Shown: piece by piece, positions 1 through 12,686 of the stretch
How the letters are laid out: every line of letters starts with the position of its first letter
Position numbering within the stretch: position 1 is the first letter of the stretch
NCBI GenBank assembly: GCA_051294375.1
Contig: CM119265.1
Location: forward strand, 17,984,484 to 18,048,483
Direction: 5' to 3'
Source: Paraspadella gotoi
Taxonomy: Eukaryota; Chaetognatha
DNA length: 64,000 nucleotides
Notes under the pieces: model-generated
What the model saw: only the letters and a program-made list of their open reading frames with translations
Database searches by the model: none
What the model was told of the DNA's origin: nothing
Translations under genes and position numbers: made by a program

Positions 1-584
1 GACAGTATATTAAATATCTTATATTCAATACGTGTTATAACAAAGCAAAAAATTTTCCTCTACATTTTATTTTTAATGTCTTATCTCTCTCAATCTTGTT
101 TCTCTTAATTGTTATGTAGCTATTCTCTGACTGCTCAATAGATAAAAACGTAATACATGAGCCAGATAAACGTAAGACTTTTTTCTTGTAAAAAAGATAA
201 TGAAAACTCTTAAAAATAAACAGAAAACAAACGGATTTTTTCCAAGTAAAAAGGAAGATAAAAACTTAAAACCGCAACGAGGTTAATTTCTTTCCAATTG
301 TAAAAAGAGTTAAAAACAGCCGATAAACGACTTTCTTTCTAAAGTAAAAAGTGATAAAAAACGTTAAATACAGCGGCGAGGGACGATATTTGCCAAAGAG
401 ATAACAACTTTAAAACAAAGAAGAAACACTTTTTCCAATGTATAAAAGAGAATAAAAAATTTCTAAAACACCGGGAAACGATTATTTTCAAGGAAGTGTA
501 AAACAAGGTAAGCGGATTTTGATTAGTACATAAGTGCCAATTCAAATTCGCAAAAAGACGAGTGGCATTTAGTCATGTCGGGGC

Positions 585-609
585 NNNNNNNNNNNNNNNN
601 NNNNNNNNN
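585..609. other. Assembly gap, 25 N
   Basis: One of five gaps of exactly 25 N (585, 7736, 12581, 19908, 52413). A fixed size points to a placeholder. Confidence 0.99.
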
Positions 610-1904
610 GTAAAACTACTCGAAAATTACTTATGGAATAAAGGTTGGAAATATGTCTCACTCCCTCTCTGGCTCCCCTTTCTGTTCTCAATCTCTTTTG
701 CCTTTAGGAGTTGGACGTTTCGAGAAATAAAAATTTTTTTGACAAAAGACAAACAAAACGACAAACGCGAAGACAAAACGATTTCTATTTAAAATTTGTT
801 TTTTGTTTTATTTAACCGTGTCGTCTTATCTGCCTCGTCAACGACGAAACTGACGACGACAACGACAACAACAACGACAACCAACGAGGACAACGTCTAA
901 GAATTGTTTGTCCGCCAAGAAAATAATGATAGCATTGTGATGTTGTGTTCCGAGTTTTCTCGGATTTCGCGTTGAGTTTTTCGCAGATTCATTTCGCGCT
1001 TTTTGATTCCGAATACCGAGTATGACCCAGAAAAAGACTGTCCGTCCGTTCGTCCGTCCGTCCGTACTAAATTCCCGAAACAGAATCCCAGTTTTTTCGT
1101 ATTTTAATAAATATTCATTTTTTGGCTTTTTTTTTTTCAATCGAGTGTTTTTTCGAAGATCAAACGAAAATGCCGAAACGGAAATGCCACAGAAAAAAAA
1201 TATTAATATTAATATTCCATTTGAAGAATCCGCTAAGTGATTCGACGCCTCCGAGGTATACTTTCAAAAAAATACTCATTTACCGCGTGACCATTATGTA
1301 TGCATTTAAATTTAGGTTTGGTAAGTCGATATATGGAGCCTTAAGGATGGTTATATTTCGGTGAAATAGATAATGAGAAGTGTTATAACGATTTATTCCA
1401 CCTTTGTCTTTCAAAATCAAAAACCCCGCAACAAAAATCCTCCGTCTTTTAATTTTGACTATCAGACAAACAACTCGCATATTTCCCGCTTTTCTTGCGA
1501 CGAAATTCACGGCAAAAGAAATCCTCAGCGTGCGGGTCCGTGACATAAGGGGTGAACCCTGAATCACCGCGAAAAAGATCACCCTACATTCTTCGTGAAT
1601 GGGGATTTTTGGGGAGAGAAAATCACGTGACCCACGTCAGTGAGAGATCCGCGTCGAATCCCGTCACGCCTCCGCATTTTCATTCGCAGCGCCATCTGTT
1701 GCTCGACCGTGAAACGGAAGAGAAAGAAAAGGAAAAGATGGAGGGATAAAGAAAGAGAAAGGGGGGAGGTTAGGGGGGGCGGGGCTGATTCCTAAATCGT
1801 CTTTCTCTTTCTCGATGAGATTCTTTATTTCCGTTGATTGGTTTTGGTTTTTCTTGGATCAGTTCGTTAAACTTTAAGTTTTCATTCATTCATTTTCCGT
1901 TTAT

Positions 1905-2000
1905 ATATTCATTCATTCATTCATTCATTCATTCATTCATTCATTCATTCATTCATTCATTCATTCATTCATTCATTCATTCATTCATTCATTTATTCAT
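1905..2000 (+). repeat. (ATTC)n microsatellite
   Basis: More than 20 uninterrupted ATTC units, with decayed units on both sides. Confidence 0.95.
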
Positions 2001-2408
2001 TAAATTAATAATGTAATCATTTATTCATGCATTCATTCCTCATTTATTCCTCATCAAAAACCCGGATCTGATTGAAGGAAGTAAGGAATTTTTGAATCGA
2101 TTCGTTCGCTGCTGAAATTAAAAACAAAACTTGGACTAATTGCGGCCGAGAAAACACGGGGGTGGCTTTTTCCCCGTTTTTCACTAATCGCATTTCTTTT
2201 ACATTTACATCCATTTGATAAAGAGAGAGGAATTTTCGGAGTGCATGAGGGTGGCAGTACAAGGAGCCGCGAACATCCCCCCTCCAATTTTGACTCTCTC
2301 TCTCTCTTTCACTTTTTCCATCTGATTTACCTTAATTTTCTTCCGAAACCAAATTTTGAATATTCATTACTGAATGAATGAAGAAGTTGTTTGATAACAA
2401 ATTGGAAA

Positions 2409-2410
<2 letters not shown>

Positions 2411-2441
<31 letters not shown>
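2411..2441 (+). repeat. (GA)n microsatellite
   Basis: Uninterrupted GA dinucleotides. Confidence 0.9.
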
Positions 2442-2443
<2 letters not shown>

Positions 2444-2576
2444 AGTGAGATAGAGAGAATAAAAGAGTAATTTTCTGGATATTTTCGCGTCGGCAAGGCT
2501 TTTTTGAAAAATGCATTGTGAAAAATAATTAAAAAAGGAACAAAAGAAAGAAAGATATTAAAGATAAAATATTTAA

Positions 2577-2577
2577 A

Positions 2578-2672
<95 letters not shown>

Positions 2673-2673
2673 G
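2577..2673 (+). repeat. (GAAA)n microsatellite
   Basis: About 24 perfect tetranucleotide units. Confidence 0.95.
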
Positions 2674-3111
2674 CAGTAAAGGGGCGTTTTGAGAGGGCGG
2701 AGAGAAGGGTGAGTTCGAAAGGGTAAGGGAATGGGAAAAGAGAGGAAACTCAGGCGAGGATAGAGATCAGGATAAGGATCAATGCGAGGATCAGAAATCG
2801 AGTTGGAAAGGTTTTCAGGTCAGCATTGGAGAAACTTCATTCCGAGCAAAATTGATTTGACAAACATCCTCTCCCATGAAAAATACGGAAAAGTTATTCT
2901 TGAATCTATCATGTATATATACTTATTATATAGATCTTATTATCTTAATATCTCAAATATTGAAAACGTGAAATTGGGCGCGGAGAGAGTAAGCCGAGGT
3001 AAGGGCGAGAGAGAGAGAGAAAGGGAAAGTTTGTTTAGACTGCGAGGTCAGGTCTAGGTTTAGACGAGTGTCAACACTCTACGCACTTTTTCCGTTTTTC
3101 CTTTCGATTTG

Positions 3112-3116
<5 letters not shown>

Positions 3117-3166
<50 letters not shown>
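3117..3166 (+). repeat. (CT)n microsatellite
   Basis: Perfect CT array with further CT-rich decay to 3222. Confidence 0.9.
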
Positions 3167-3169
<3 letters not shown>

Positions 3170-3229
3170 CTCTCTTCTCTCCCTCTCCTCTCACTCTCTT
3201 CTTCTCTCTCTCTCTCTCTCCTTATCAGC

Positions 3230-6200
3230 GCATCACAGTCTCAAATTTCGAGAGGGCGACACTAGCGAATCGTTGTAACCTTGTTTGTCTTAGGGACGAC
3301 AACAAAGAGACGACAACGACGACGACGACGACGACGGAGAAAGCGACAAACTTTCCGTCGCTTTTCTCATGGAGTCAAATTTCTGTTTGCCTCAGTTTTT
3401 AGGGAGAAGCAAATGTTTCGATTGAGATGCGAGTTTTCCCGCTTTATTTCTGTTTGTTCGCCTTAAAGACTTACCTTAGGGCTTCGTAAACATTGTTAAA
3501 AATGCCAATTAATAAAAAAAAGGTGACACTGAAATACGTAATACACATGCACATAATGTACAACATTTGCCTATTAACAATCAAAACTACACGCTTTAAA
3601 ACCTCACCACGACCGAAAAACCTAACTCATTCGAATGCGGAACAAAGGGGAAGCAAGAAAATCGTTTTGCACTTTTGTTTTTTTCGTCCTCCGTCTCTCG
3701 TCCCCGATCGAAATTAGAAAAAAGGGAAGAGGGCGTGGCGGACTGGAACGACGCCGACGACTTTCCTTCGAGGGGGATGCCACGCCAATACAATGCCAAT
3801 ACCACGCCAATGCCACTTTCCCCCTTCACTCCAATCAAGAGCTACTTGGCCATTGGTTCGAATTCAGTTTGAAACCGAGAGAGGCACCGTTGGGACAAGT
3901 CACGTCAGACCGCAGCTCATTTGGCGCGCAAGGGCGTCGCTGCCTTCCAATGCTCAGTTGTTTTTTATTCCCATATTCATGTCCTCAGTTCGCCATGTCT
4001 CACTTTTGGCGTCGATGGCAATGTTAAGACATAAGTAAGACAAGGCCGACTAAAAGCCAACGCCAACAACTAGAACGCAACGACTTAAACCACGGTTGAG
4101 GCTCAGTTGTTTCACCGGCTTCACCCGAATTGCTGCACACAACCGCCATCTCGATCCATCCAGTGGAAGTCGCATCTTTAAGCCTACTATCGTCCGGCAG
4201 GCAACGTCAACGCCTCCGCTCAACACCGCTCGGTCCGCCCCCACACGTTCCTCTCCTCCGCAACCGCGCCATCGCCTGGCGACTAGCTTCGTCCCAACCG
4301 GCGCGACCGGCGCGACCGGCGCGCGAAAAAAAACGAAACGAACATCGAACGAACGACGGAGAACAATGGCGCCGATGAATGGGCGCGCCGTGGCCGGAAA
4401 ATAAGGGGCCGGCGCTCCTTTGTCGTCGCCCTTTTGTTTCGCGCGCCTCCAATTATGACGAGAATGAAGACTATCCGTCGTCTGGGGGAGCTGGGGAAGA
4501 GAGGGGCGGGGCAGGGGGAGGATATGGGGGGCTGGGGAGAGAGTGGAATGGTGGAAGGGTGGACGGGGGGTTGAGTGGGATTGGTGGTAGGAAAGGCAAT
4601 CGATGTTGGTAAGAAATGGGAAAGGGCAGCAGGGAAGTAAGGAAGTAATGGGGGTAGGGAGACATTGGGGCTGGAGATTATGAGGACGAGAATATCAGGA
4701 TGAGAAGGGAGGGTAAGGACAAAAAGAATGGGGTTGACGACGAGGAGTTCCCGTGAGCGTTGGGAGGGTGAGTTAAATTGATGCCTGGTGCTTTGAGTTT
4801 GTGGAGGAAAGGAAATATCAGAAACCGATGGAAGTCTCGTCTTCACGGTTCAGACTTTTCTAGTCTTCATTCTTTAAAAGTTTACTTTTCTTTTTTTTTT
4901 TTTCTCACGTAGACTTTTCAGACGTCTTAAGAATAATCTCACAAGGTGAAGATGAAAAATTTATACCGGAATGGAAGGAGGGAAGGAAGCCAACGAGATT
5001 TCACTAATTTTTTTTCTCACAGAACGTGAAAAAAAACCAAATGGCAGAAGGTGGGGTTAAGAAAAGAAAGGAGAGATTAGAAAAACAAAAAAAAGAAAGA
5101 GCAAAGCAAAGAAAAAAAGCAAAGATGTCCCACTGCGTTTCGGCATCATTAGAGCACAGGACGAAGAAAAGAAAGAAGCGTTGCTCAAACAAACCGGGAA
5201 TCCCCTGGAAAAATCATCTCTCTCTCTTTTCTCTCTCTCTCCATCATCTTCTCGCATTGCATCTCTCTCGTGCATCTTTCTGCTCTCTCTCATCCCTCGT
5301 CTACTCTCTCTCTCTCTCATCTCTCTTTCGCTCTTCTCTCATCTCTCTCTCTTGCAGCTCCGCCTCTCTCTCTTCTCCTCTACTATTCGTCATCCGCGGC
5401 TCCTTAGCGTCACTACACTAAATTCCGCGAACAAACGAGACGATAATTCGCCTTTGCTTCTCTCCCCACACCTTTGGTTATCTTCGCCTTTTCTCTCTGG
5501 CATAATCGCGGTTTTACGCTCATCGCGTTAATATTTCTAGAATTGATTGTTTAAAGATTAGTTAATTTTTGTTTAGATTTTTAAGAAAAGAGAAGAATCT
5601 GTATGCTTGTTTTATTTACTGACAAGGAATTTAATTTTCTTTTCTCCACACATGACTATCAGAGGCCTGAAAACCAATTTACGAAAACTAGAAACGAAAA
5701 AAATTTGCAAATTTTCATTTTCAATCATACTTCATAAATCTTCCGCCCAAGAAAACTCCAATACATGTATAGTGTATACATAATATATACAAATACATAC
5801 TATTTCATCTCTCTTCAGCCCGCATTAAGCCCCATCGCAGTCACAGCTGCCAGCGCTATCGTGAACGATTAGGTGATTCACGAAATAAAAATTGTCTTCC
5901 CATCTTTTATTTGGGTCAGTGGGGCGGAGAAGATCGGGACCCTGGGTTGTGACCGGGCGTGTGAATCTGCGTGTGCGTGCGAGGAAGGCTGGGAATTAAG
6001 GTGCGACATCCCGGGTGCGAGATTCTTCCTAGTTTGAAATCGCTGAGAATCTAAACGTCTTCCAGGCTTCACGGTGATCCTGAGAAAATTTGAGGATGGG
6101 TTCGTTTGGACGTCGGGCATTTTGGAAATAACAGGCAATGAAAAAAAATGATGCGAGCGTAATGGCAAGCCCAGAATCATGTATTTGGAACAAAAGCTGA

Positions 6201-6456
6201 GACGTATTAAGGCCGTAATTTAGGTATGAAAAAATATTAATTCAGAAAAGAGAAGCGAATTAAAAAAAAAATTTTATAACACGAAAATGATACGAAGAGC
6301 ATCGGTATTATTTCTTTGTAAATGTGACATCGTCTCCAATTAGTTAACAATGAAGAAAACAGAATTTTAAAAGAACGTATCAAAAAACTTACCCCACCCA
6401 AAATCTTTGTTTACCACCACCTTCACCTCCGCCTCCGCCTCCCTCTTTACTCCACC

Positions 6457-6460
<4 letters not shown>
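3230..6460. other. No recognised gene; strand-biased tracts
   Basis: Contains an (ACG)n run near 3316-3336, the CpG-rich segment at 4230-4425, a purine-rich tract at 4480-4850 (long open frames on its minus strand are compositional) and a CT-rich tract at 5218-5390. Confidence 0.55.
4230..4425 (+). promoter_or_regulatory. CpG-island-like segment with GCGCGACCG repeats and a short Kozak-type ORF
   Basis: Strong CpG enrichment with direct repeats of CGCGACCGG at 4301-4326. It continues to ACAATGGCGCCG, an ATG in good context opening a 12-codon frame (MAPMNGRAVAGK) that ends at TAA near 4404. The local composition contrasts with the flanks. No TATA box and no downstream gene were recognised, so a promoter role is only a suggestion. 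Confidence 0.3.

Positions 6461-6536
<76 letters not shown>
6461..6536 (+). repeat. (CT)n microsatellite
   Basis: Perfect 76-nt array, about 75 nt before the triple splice-donor site. Confidence 0.95.
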
Positions 6537-6538
<2 letters not shown>

Positions 6539-6610
6539 TTTCTGTTTGTCTCCGTCGTCGAGATTCGAAGAGGATTTTTTTGGTTCTCGTGACACAACGA
6601 ATCGATCGAA

Positions 6611-6637
6611 GGTGAGACGAGGTGAGTCGAGGTAAGT
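6611..6637 (+). promoter_or_regulatory. Three consensus 5' splice sites spaced exactly 10 nt
   Basis: GAAG|GTGAGA, GAG|GTGAGT and GAG|GTAAGT have their GT at 6612, 6622 and 6632. They follow about 75 nt of unique sequence after a (CT)n array and precede a CpG-rich (CCG)n segment, a setting like a 5' non-coding exon. Choice among them would change the exon end by 10 or 20 nt. Confidence 0.4.
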
Positions 6638-6654
6638 CTCTCCAGGTGCGGAGC

Positions 6655-6770
6655 CCAGGGCCGCCGCCGCCGCCGCCGCCCGGGCGAGGATTGGCCGGGG
6701 TCGGCGTGACGGGTCAATCCCGAGCGCGGAAACGACGGCGCGAGAGTGGGTGAAGGTCGTGGCGATTAGT
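6655..6770. promoter_or_regulatory. CpG-rich segment with (CCG)n run
   Basis: A CCG triplet run (6661-6680) is followed by CCCGGGCGAGG, GGTCGGCGTGACG and CGGAAACGACGGCGCG. CpG density is far above the AT-rich sequence on either side. It could be a small CpG island; with the splice donors just upstream it may mark a gene start. No open frame of note. Confidence 0.3.
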
Positions 6771-7032
6771 TTAAATTATTTTAGATTAAATGATATTCCA
6801 TAAATTTTAAAATTAGATAAAATAGTTTTTGAAAAATTTAAATAATTTAATTGAGTTTTAGTCATTTCCCATCCTCTTGTCGCGTTTTCAATGGGGTAGG
6901 ATAATTTGTGAATCCATTGAGTTGTGCCTCAATCCACTGATACAAGATCGTTTTTTATAGAATAATTGGATTTCATTTACTAATCATCTAATATTAATAT
7001 TGTCCTTAACCCCAACCTATGGTAGGTTGAGG

Positions 7033-7074
7033 TGTCCACTGTCCACTGTCCAGTGTCCACTGTCCACTGTCCAG
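7033..7074 (+). repeat. GTCCACT heptamer tandem repeat
   Basis: Six units, four GTCCACT and two GTCCAGt/c variants, in the pattern two plus one repeated twice. Confidence 0.85.
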
Positions 7075-7617
7075 CCTTCTTAAAAGATAAAGATAGCCGA
7101 ACCCTGCCAGCTTTTATGACCTTTTTCAATTGAACGAAAGGACCTCTGACAAAAAAACTAAGTAATAATAAAAAAAAAAAAATTAAATATTGCTTAGTTT
7201 AGATTTTTGGAAGGAACCTCTTGTTTTTACTTACCTCTCCCGACTACTTTCGCGCTCAAACTCTCAACCTTACCTTCCTCCACTCAAAAAGCCTTACCTC
7301 ACTCATCCCTGTCTCCGCCTTCTCGAATCGAAACAACTGACCCGCACCCGTTGTCCCGCCCGCACTCACCTTCTTCCGCCACGCCCTCTTCTTTTCTCGT
7401 CCCTATTCTCCCTCCCATTTAACCCCCAACACCCCCAGCAGAGGAGAGAGAGAGAGAAAGAGAAGAGAGAGAAGAGAGAGAGAGAAACAGAAAAAGAAAG
7501 AAATGAATTCACGCAACATTTTTCAGGCTGCTACTTTTTTTCTCTGTAATAATATCTATTTCCCCGCCGAAATCGAGAGAGAGGAGATCGTGATACACAT
7601 AAAAGAAGCGAACGGGA

Positions 7618-7646
7618 AGAGAAGGAGAGAGAGAGAGAGAGGAGAG

Positions 7647-7715
<69 letters not shown>

Positions 7716-7795
7716 AGAGAGGCATGCATCTCCATNNNNNNNNNNNNNNNNNNNNNNNNNCGAGAGAGAGAGAGAGGAGGAGAGAGGAGAGAGCA
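7618..7795 (+). repeat. (GA)n microsatellite with 25-N gap
   Basis: GA-rich array, perfect from about 7670, interrupted by the gap 7736-7760. The phrase GGCATGCATCTCCA occurs on both sides (7721-7735 and 7801-7814), which suggests the gap closes a short duplication. Confidence 0.9.
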
Positions 7796-8497
7796 TGGGA
7801 GGCATGCATCTCCACGTCGAAAACACGGAGGAAGCGCCTTGACAGCAAAGGCCGTCGACAGCGGTGGATCCCACGGAAACGACGAACCCCTTACGCGCGC
7901 CCCCATGTTCCCCCCCCCAGTCCTCGATCCCCCCCACACAGAGAAAAATGGAATCTGGAGAAGAACGCATCTGGTTACGGTTTTGTGTTTATTTATTTAT
8001 TTTTAAAAAAATAATCGAATTGTCACGGTTTCCCAATTAAAGATACAATAATCCTCAATCCCGTCGTTTCTCTCTGTGTTCAGTGAGACGTTTGGTTCCG
8101 CCCCGTCCATGGACCTCGACGACGACGAAATAACGACGAATGACCGGTGCTAGGCAACTTTGATTGATTTTTTTCTCGTCGGAACGCGGAAGCCCAAATA
8201 AAAGGGGACGCAATGAGATGACGAGGGATTCCAGCTGCTGCGAGAGAGGAAGAAGGACGGCGTCGAAGCGCGTCTGTTGTCGTTTCGTTGTCTCGTCGTC
8301 TTTGGTCATGTTGTGTTTTCCCTGCGTGATGACATATTTATATTGTCATTTTTGCATTCGTTTTTTTGTTTTTACTCGTTTCTTCCGAAACTAAGAACTT
8401 ATCATGTCTCGTTTTCGTATTTTTTGATTCTCTGGCTTGATGTGTCACTTCTTTTTAGCTAAAGTTTTCTTTTTTTTGATTATCATTCATTCCATTT

Positions 8498-8642
8498 CAT
8501 TCATTCATTCATTCATTCATTCATTTCATCTTTCTTTCTTGTTCTTTCTTTCTTTCTTTCTGTCTCTTTCTTTCTTGCTTTCTTTCTTGTCTTTTCTTTT
8601 CTCTTTAGTTTTTCTTTCTTTCTTTCTTTCTTTCTTTCTTTT
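8498..8642 (+). repeat. (ATTC)n and (CTTT)n tetranucleotide repeats
   Basis: An ATTC array (about 8498-8525) followed by imperfect CTTT repeats to 8642. Confidence 0.85.
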
Positions 8643-8902
8643 CTCTCTTTGCCCTATTATTTTCTCCGACTTTCTTCTTTATTTTTCACTTTTTTTTCTT
8701 TCTTCCATTCATTCCTTCTCCATTTCTCGAAATCTCGATCGATAATCCGACATTAATTTCCTAATCTTTTCTGTGTCTCTCTCTCTGTTTCGCGGCGAAA
8801 AAATAGTAAGTCCTACGGCGCGAGGTAAGTTCCTGGCACGAGATTTTTCTGTGTTTTTCTTTCGTTTTTCTTTCTAATTTTTCTTTCTTTTTCGTCGTCG
8901 AG

Positions 8903-9203
8903 GCGTCAAAGAACGTCTGCCGATTGGAGTGGAGGCACCCCCTCCGAGGAACCCGCATCTTCGTCGAGACGTTACGCCACGACGACGACGACCTGGACGA
9001 CGACGATGACGGAGATGAAAACGACGACGACGAAGACGAAGACACGGCCGTCAATCGAGGTCGCGCGCCCCGGGGTCGAGCGAAAATGGGCCGAAGATAT
9101 TGATTTGCATAATTCGAGGAGACGCTTAGCCTCGCTTCGGCCTCACCCCCTTAGCGCTGACTTACCCGTAGATTCTTGTACAATTACGATTGCTGTGAAT
9201 GAG
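8903..9203 (+). CDS. Candidate internal exon of an unknown gene
   Basis: A 301-nt segment follows a short intron-like stretch (8824-8902). That stretch starts with a consensus GTAAGT, carries a CTAAT branch-point-like motif and a long polypyrimidine tract, and ends in GAG. The segment itself ends at a consensus GAG|GTAAGG (GT at 9204). One frame is open throughout: Ser/Glu-rich GTPSEEPASSSRRYA, a Thr-rich part from an ACG triplet run, then RPSIEVARPGVERKWAEDI and ending SCTITIAVNE. Another frame reads the same triplets as an Asp/Glu run and stops at 9101-9103, so the true frame is uncertain. No family recognised. The flanking exons were not found with confidence. Confidence 0.4.
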
Positions 9204-10760
9204 GTAAGGACGAAAGTAAGGAACGAAATAAGTACGACGAGTAAAGCTGATCAACGAATAATCCTTGAAAAAAATTATTTTTTCGATAAATAAATTTCTT
9301 ACTTTTTTGTTAAACTTTTATTCTACTCGAAACTAATCCCTTTGGGAGGAATAAAGAATTCGCTTCTTAGGCAGACTTATTCTCACTCATAACAGCTCTG
9401 TATATGTCACACGGGTAAACACGATGCTAAATGCAAAGGGATTCGTTCACGTTGAGGTCGCTCTCTTTTCTCATTCTTTACATTCACTTCTCTCTAATTC
9501 TCATCTCTACTCTCTCTCGGTCTTCTCAAATTACATATCCTCTTATCTTTTGAAAGGAAGTTCCTCTACTCTCTCAAAGACCACTCTCTCTTTCTCTCTT
9601 CTCTCTCTCTCTCTCTCTCTATCCTCTCGGCAGCTCTTTTTCTTACTTTGTAATGGCGGCTCTTTTTTCCCCAAATTAATTTGTCACACGTAGCTTAAGG
9701 GAAAATTTTCGATTTTTTCAACAGATAATTTTCTTCGAAGAGGAGGAGAGACTAGGAGAGAGAAGTATGAGAGAGAATGAGAGATGAGTGATGTTGTAGA
9801 GAGAGACAGAGAGACGAGAATAGGAGAGAGAGAGAGAGAGACCAGGGACAGAGAGAGGAGAGAGGGGTAAGAGAGAAGGAGAGAGAGAGAGAGGGAGAGA
9901 GAAAAGGAGAGAGAGAGAAGAAGAGAGAGAAGAGCATGAGATGAGAGAGTAGAGTTAAAAAGACGAGAGATAGAGACTGAGAGAGAAAGGTTAGGGGGAG
10001 AGAAAATAAAACAAGCTGAGAAAATGATAATACAGCAAAACAGTTTCTATTGCCTGATTTTGACCAGTTTGAATAACTGAGAAGAAGAGATGAGAGGATA
10101 GAGAGAGAGAGAGAGAAGAGAGAGAGAGAAGAGAGGAGAGAGAGAAGAGAGAGAGAAGAGACGAGAACGCAGCCAGAGCGAGCAAAAGACGCTTTGAAAA
10201 ATAATACAAACCCATTAATCTTTGAAGGACGAGAATTATTATTGGATTAGCTGGACTGAATGTTGTATTTTGCTTTGCAGGCAGATCCTCTCTCGTCTGG
10301 TCTCTTCTCTCTCTTCTCTTTCTTTCTCTCTCTTTCACTCTCTCCACGTCAGCAGATCTTCTCCCGCGGTAAGACTCTACGGGTTAAAGTCTCAGTCGGC
10401 AAACTTGGGGTGAGTTTCGAAATCCGGAATCGAAACCGAATTTCTGTATTGGAATCCGAATCAAAGTAGTTGGCCACTTGCTCAAATGCCATCTACTGGC
10501 CAGAGTTGAGTTAATAAGCCAGCCGATCTGTGATCTCTTTTCGATAAAGCCATCTTTAAAGAAAATAGAATTCCTGGATAGGTGATATTCTTAGTCTTTG
10601 TACGAACTATGTGGTTTGTGCTGTTTGCATTAGCCTCTGAAAGTTTAAGCGCAATAAAGCAGTACGCGTTGTTGGGGTGAAAGAGTCAGCAAAAAAAAAA
10701 GCGAATAAAAACATCGAAAAAAGAAAACCCGATCCCAAGCCAACGGCGATTGTAAACTAA

Positions 10761-10763
10761 CTC

Positions 10764-10854
<91 letters not shown>
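10761..10854 (+). repeat. (CT)n microsatellite
   Basis: CT array with a few interruptions. Confidence 0.9.
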
Positions 10855-10855
<1 letters not shown>

Positions 10856-11486
10856 ATTTATTTTCCAGTTAATCTAGCACCTGGTGCAACTTTTTTTGTT
10901 CTCTCGCTTTTTTTTTCCCATTTCTATTTTCTCTCTCCAAGCCTGGGGTTTTTGAGAATCGAATCGCGTAACTAAATCCACAGCATTCAATATCGCATAC
11001 TTATTATTTTCTTTATTTCGTCAAATTGATTTTTTTTCTTGAAAACTTTTTAATTTTTTTATTTCGACGACAAAATCGTCGTGTGACGTTTCCCTGCGAT
11101 GGGCGAGTGGGGGGGGTGAAGTGAAACCCCGCTGTTTCACGCCTTCCAATCAGCGCCCACGCTGGGTGGTCCCAAAACACTCGCTCTCGCCTCTTCGTTT
11201 TTCTCTCGCTCGTCGTCAATTCGCCCCCAGACTCTTCTTTCTAATCAAATCTCTTTTTTTTATATCTCTCTCAGTATTCTGTTTCGCTCAATTTTTTCTC
11301 CAGCTTTCTCCATCTGAGATCTAGATTGAAGTTATCAAATTAAAATATCTTTTGTCGTTACCTTTGAAACTTTTCCACTTGTGAAATTTTAAAATAAAGT
11401 TTAGCCAATATGCTTGGTGTTTTAGGTCCATGTCTAAAGCTAATCTTGCATGAGAAAAGGATTTAAGAATAGTAACCATGTCTGAT

Positions 11487-11518
<32 letters not shown>

Positions 11519-11596
11519 CCCTACTCAATCATAGTCTAAAGAAGTTTTCATCGCTAAGTCGTTCAAAATCTTTCTTCACAATCATAATTCTTCCCC

Positions 11597-11650
11597 NNNN
11601 NNNNNNNNNNNNNNNNNNNNNNNNNNNNNNNNNNNNNNNNNNNNNNNNNN
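11597..11650. other. Assembly gap, 54 N
   Basis: Unknown sequence. Flanks are unique AT-rich DNA with a (TA)n run at 11498-11518. Confidence 0.99.
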
Positions 11651-12543
11651 CGTCGCGTACGAAAGTAACCATCGTTCGCAGCCGCTCTGGAACAGTTTCC
11701 GTTATCGTAGACGTCAAATTTTCCCATCTAAATCTAACGGAATAATTTGAAAAAAATTAATCGCACGGTGATGTCAGCTGTCAGTTCGACGTTAAAGGTA
11801 GAGTTTAAATTAAAAACCGTCGTTAAGTTAAGCTAATGTTTCAAATCAGCATCAAGACAACAAAAAAAAATTATAAAAGAAAACGAAAAACAAAAAAACC
11901 CACTTAGTCCAGAGTGCCTTTGCCACCATGTAGTTAAAAACTAGAAGTTAACTATTCAAGCCCCGAGAAAATCATTTCACTCGCACACCTGTAGCTGCAT
12001 GGTTAATATTTCTGTCTACTTCGCCCATTTTGATTGTCATTTTTGAACGACGTCAATTTGCGTGGCTCATTTACGTCGCCACAGCAGAAATCGAAGATAA
12101 GTAGAGAGGAAGAAGAGGAGGAGGAGGAGTAAGAGGAGGAGGAGGATGGAAAGGAATCGGAGACGACGACGACGACGACGACGACGACGACTAAGCGGAA
12201 GTTTTTTTTTGACGTTGGCGCGCGATTGACGCCGAAGAAAAAGGATTCGGTTTCGGGAAAAGAATCGACAAAAGAACAAAAAAGGGATAAAGAAGAAAAA
12301 AGTTAATTCAAACGAAGCGATCGATTTTGTAAAGTGAGGGTCGACGATTTACAATACAGAGAAACTTTGTAAAGAAAATAAAGTTGTAAACTAACAACGG
12401 AACGAATGCTTCCCTGTATCCACATTTTCGGTTTGTTTTTTTTTAAATATTTTTAAAATTTTTCCTTCCTTATTCCTTTTCCATTTTCTTTTTCATATTC
12501 GAGGCGACGTTTTTTCTTCATTTCAATTTCTAATCATGGCGAG

Positions 12544-12546
<3 letters not shown>

Positions 12547-12580
<34 letters not shown>

Positions 12581-12605
12581 NNNNNNNNNNNNNNNNNNNN
12601 NNNNN

Positions 12606-12641
<36 letters not shown>

Positions 12642-12651
12642 CTCTCTCTCA

Positions 12652-12686
<35 letters not shown>
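12547..12686 (+). repeat. (CT)n microsatellite with 25-N gap
   Basis: CT array split by the gap 12581-12605. Confidence 0.9.

Larger units (their letters stand above)
1..2410. other. Non-coding, AT-rich with one microsatellite
   Basis: Short overlapping frames on both strands with no splice-supported or protein-like stretch. The 830-900 part has a GAC/AAC-rich decay and 1020-1070 a CCGTCCGTCCGT tetramer run. No gene seen. Confidence 0.6.
9204..12546. other. No recognised gene; GA/CT-rich tracts and AT-rich DNA
   Basis: Alternating CT-rich (9590-9625, 10290-10345) and GA-rich (9740-9960, 10080-10165) tracts that could pair with each other. There is an acceptor-like TTGCTTTGCAG at about 10280 and donor GCG|GTAAGA near 10369, with only CT-rich sequence between them. 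Confidence 0.5.

Noticed and set aside
4283-4846. 187-codon minus-strand frame
   Set aside because: Same compositional cause (GGGGAG-rich plus strand); Pro/Ser/Leu-rich product with no recognisable feature.
7021-7080. GTCCACT repeats as a CRISPR array
   Set aside because: Units are 7 bp with no spacers; a simple tandem repeat in an animal genome.
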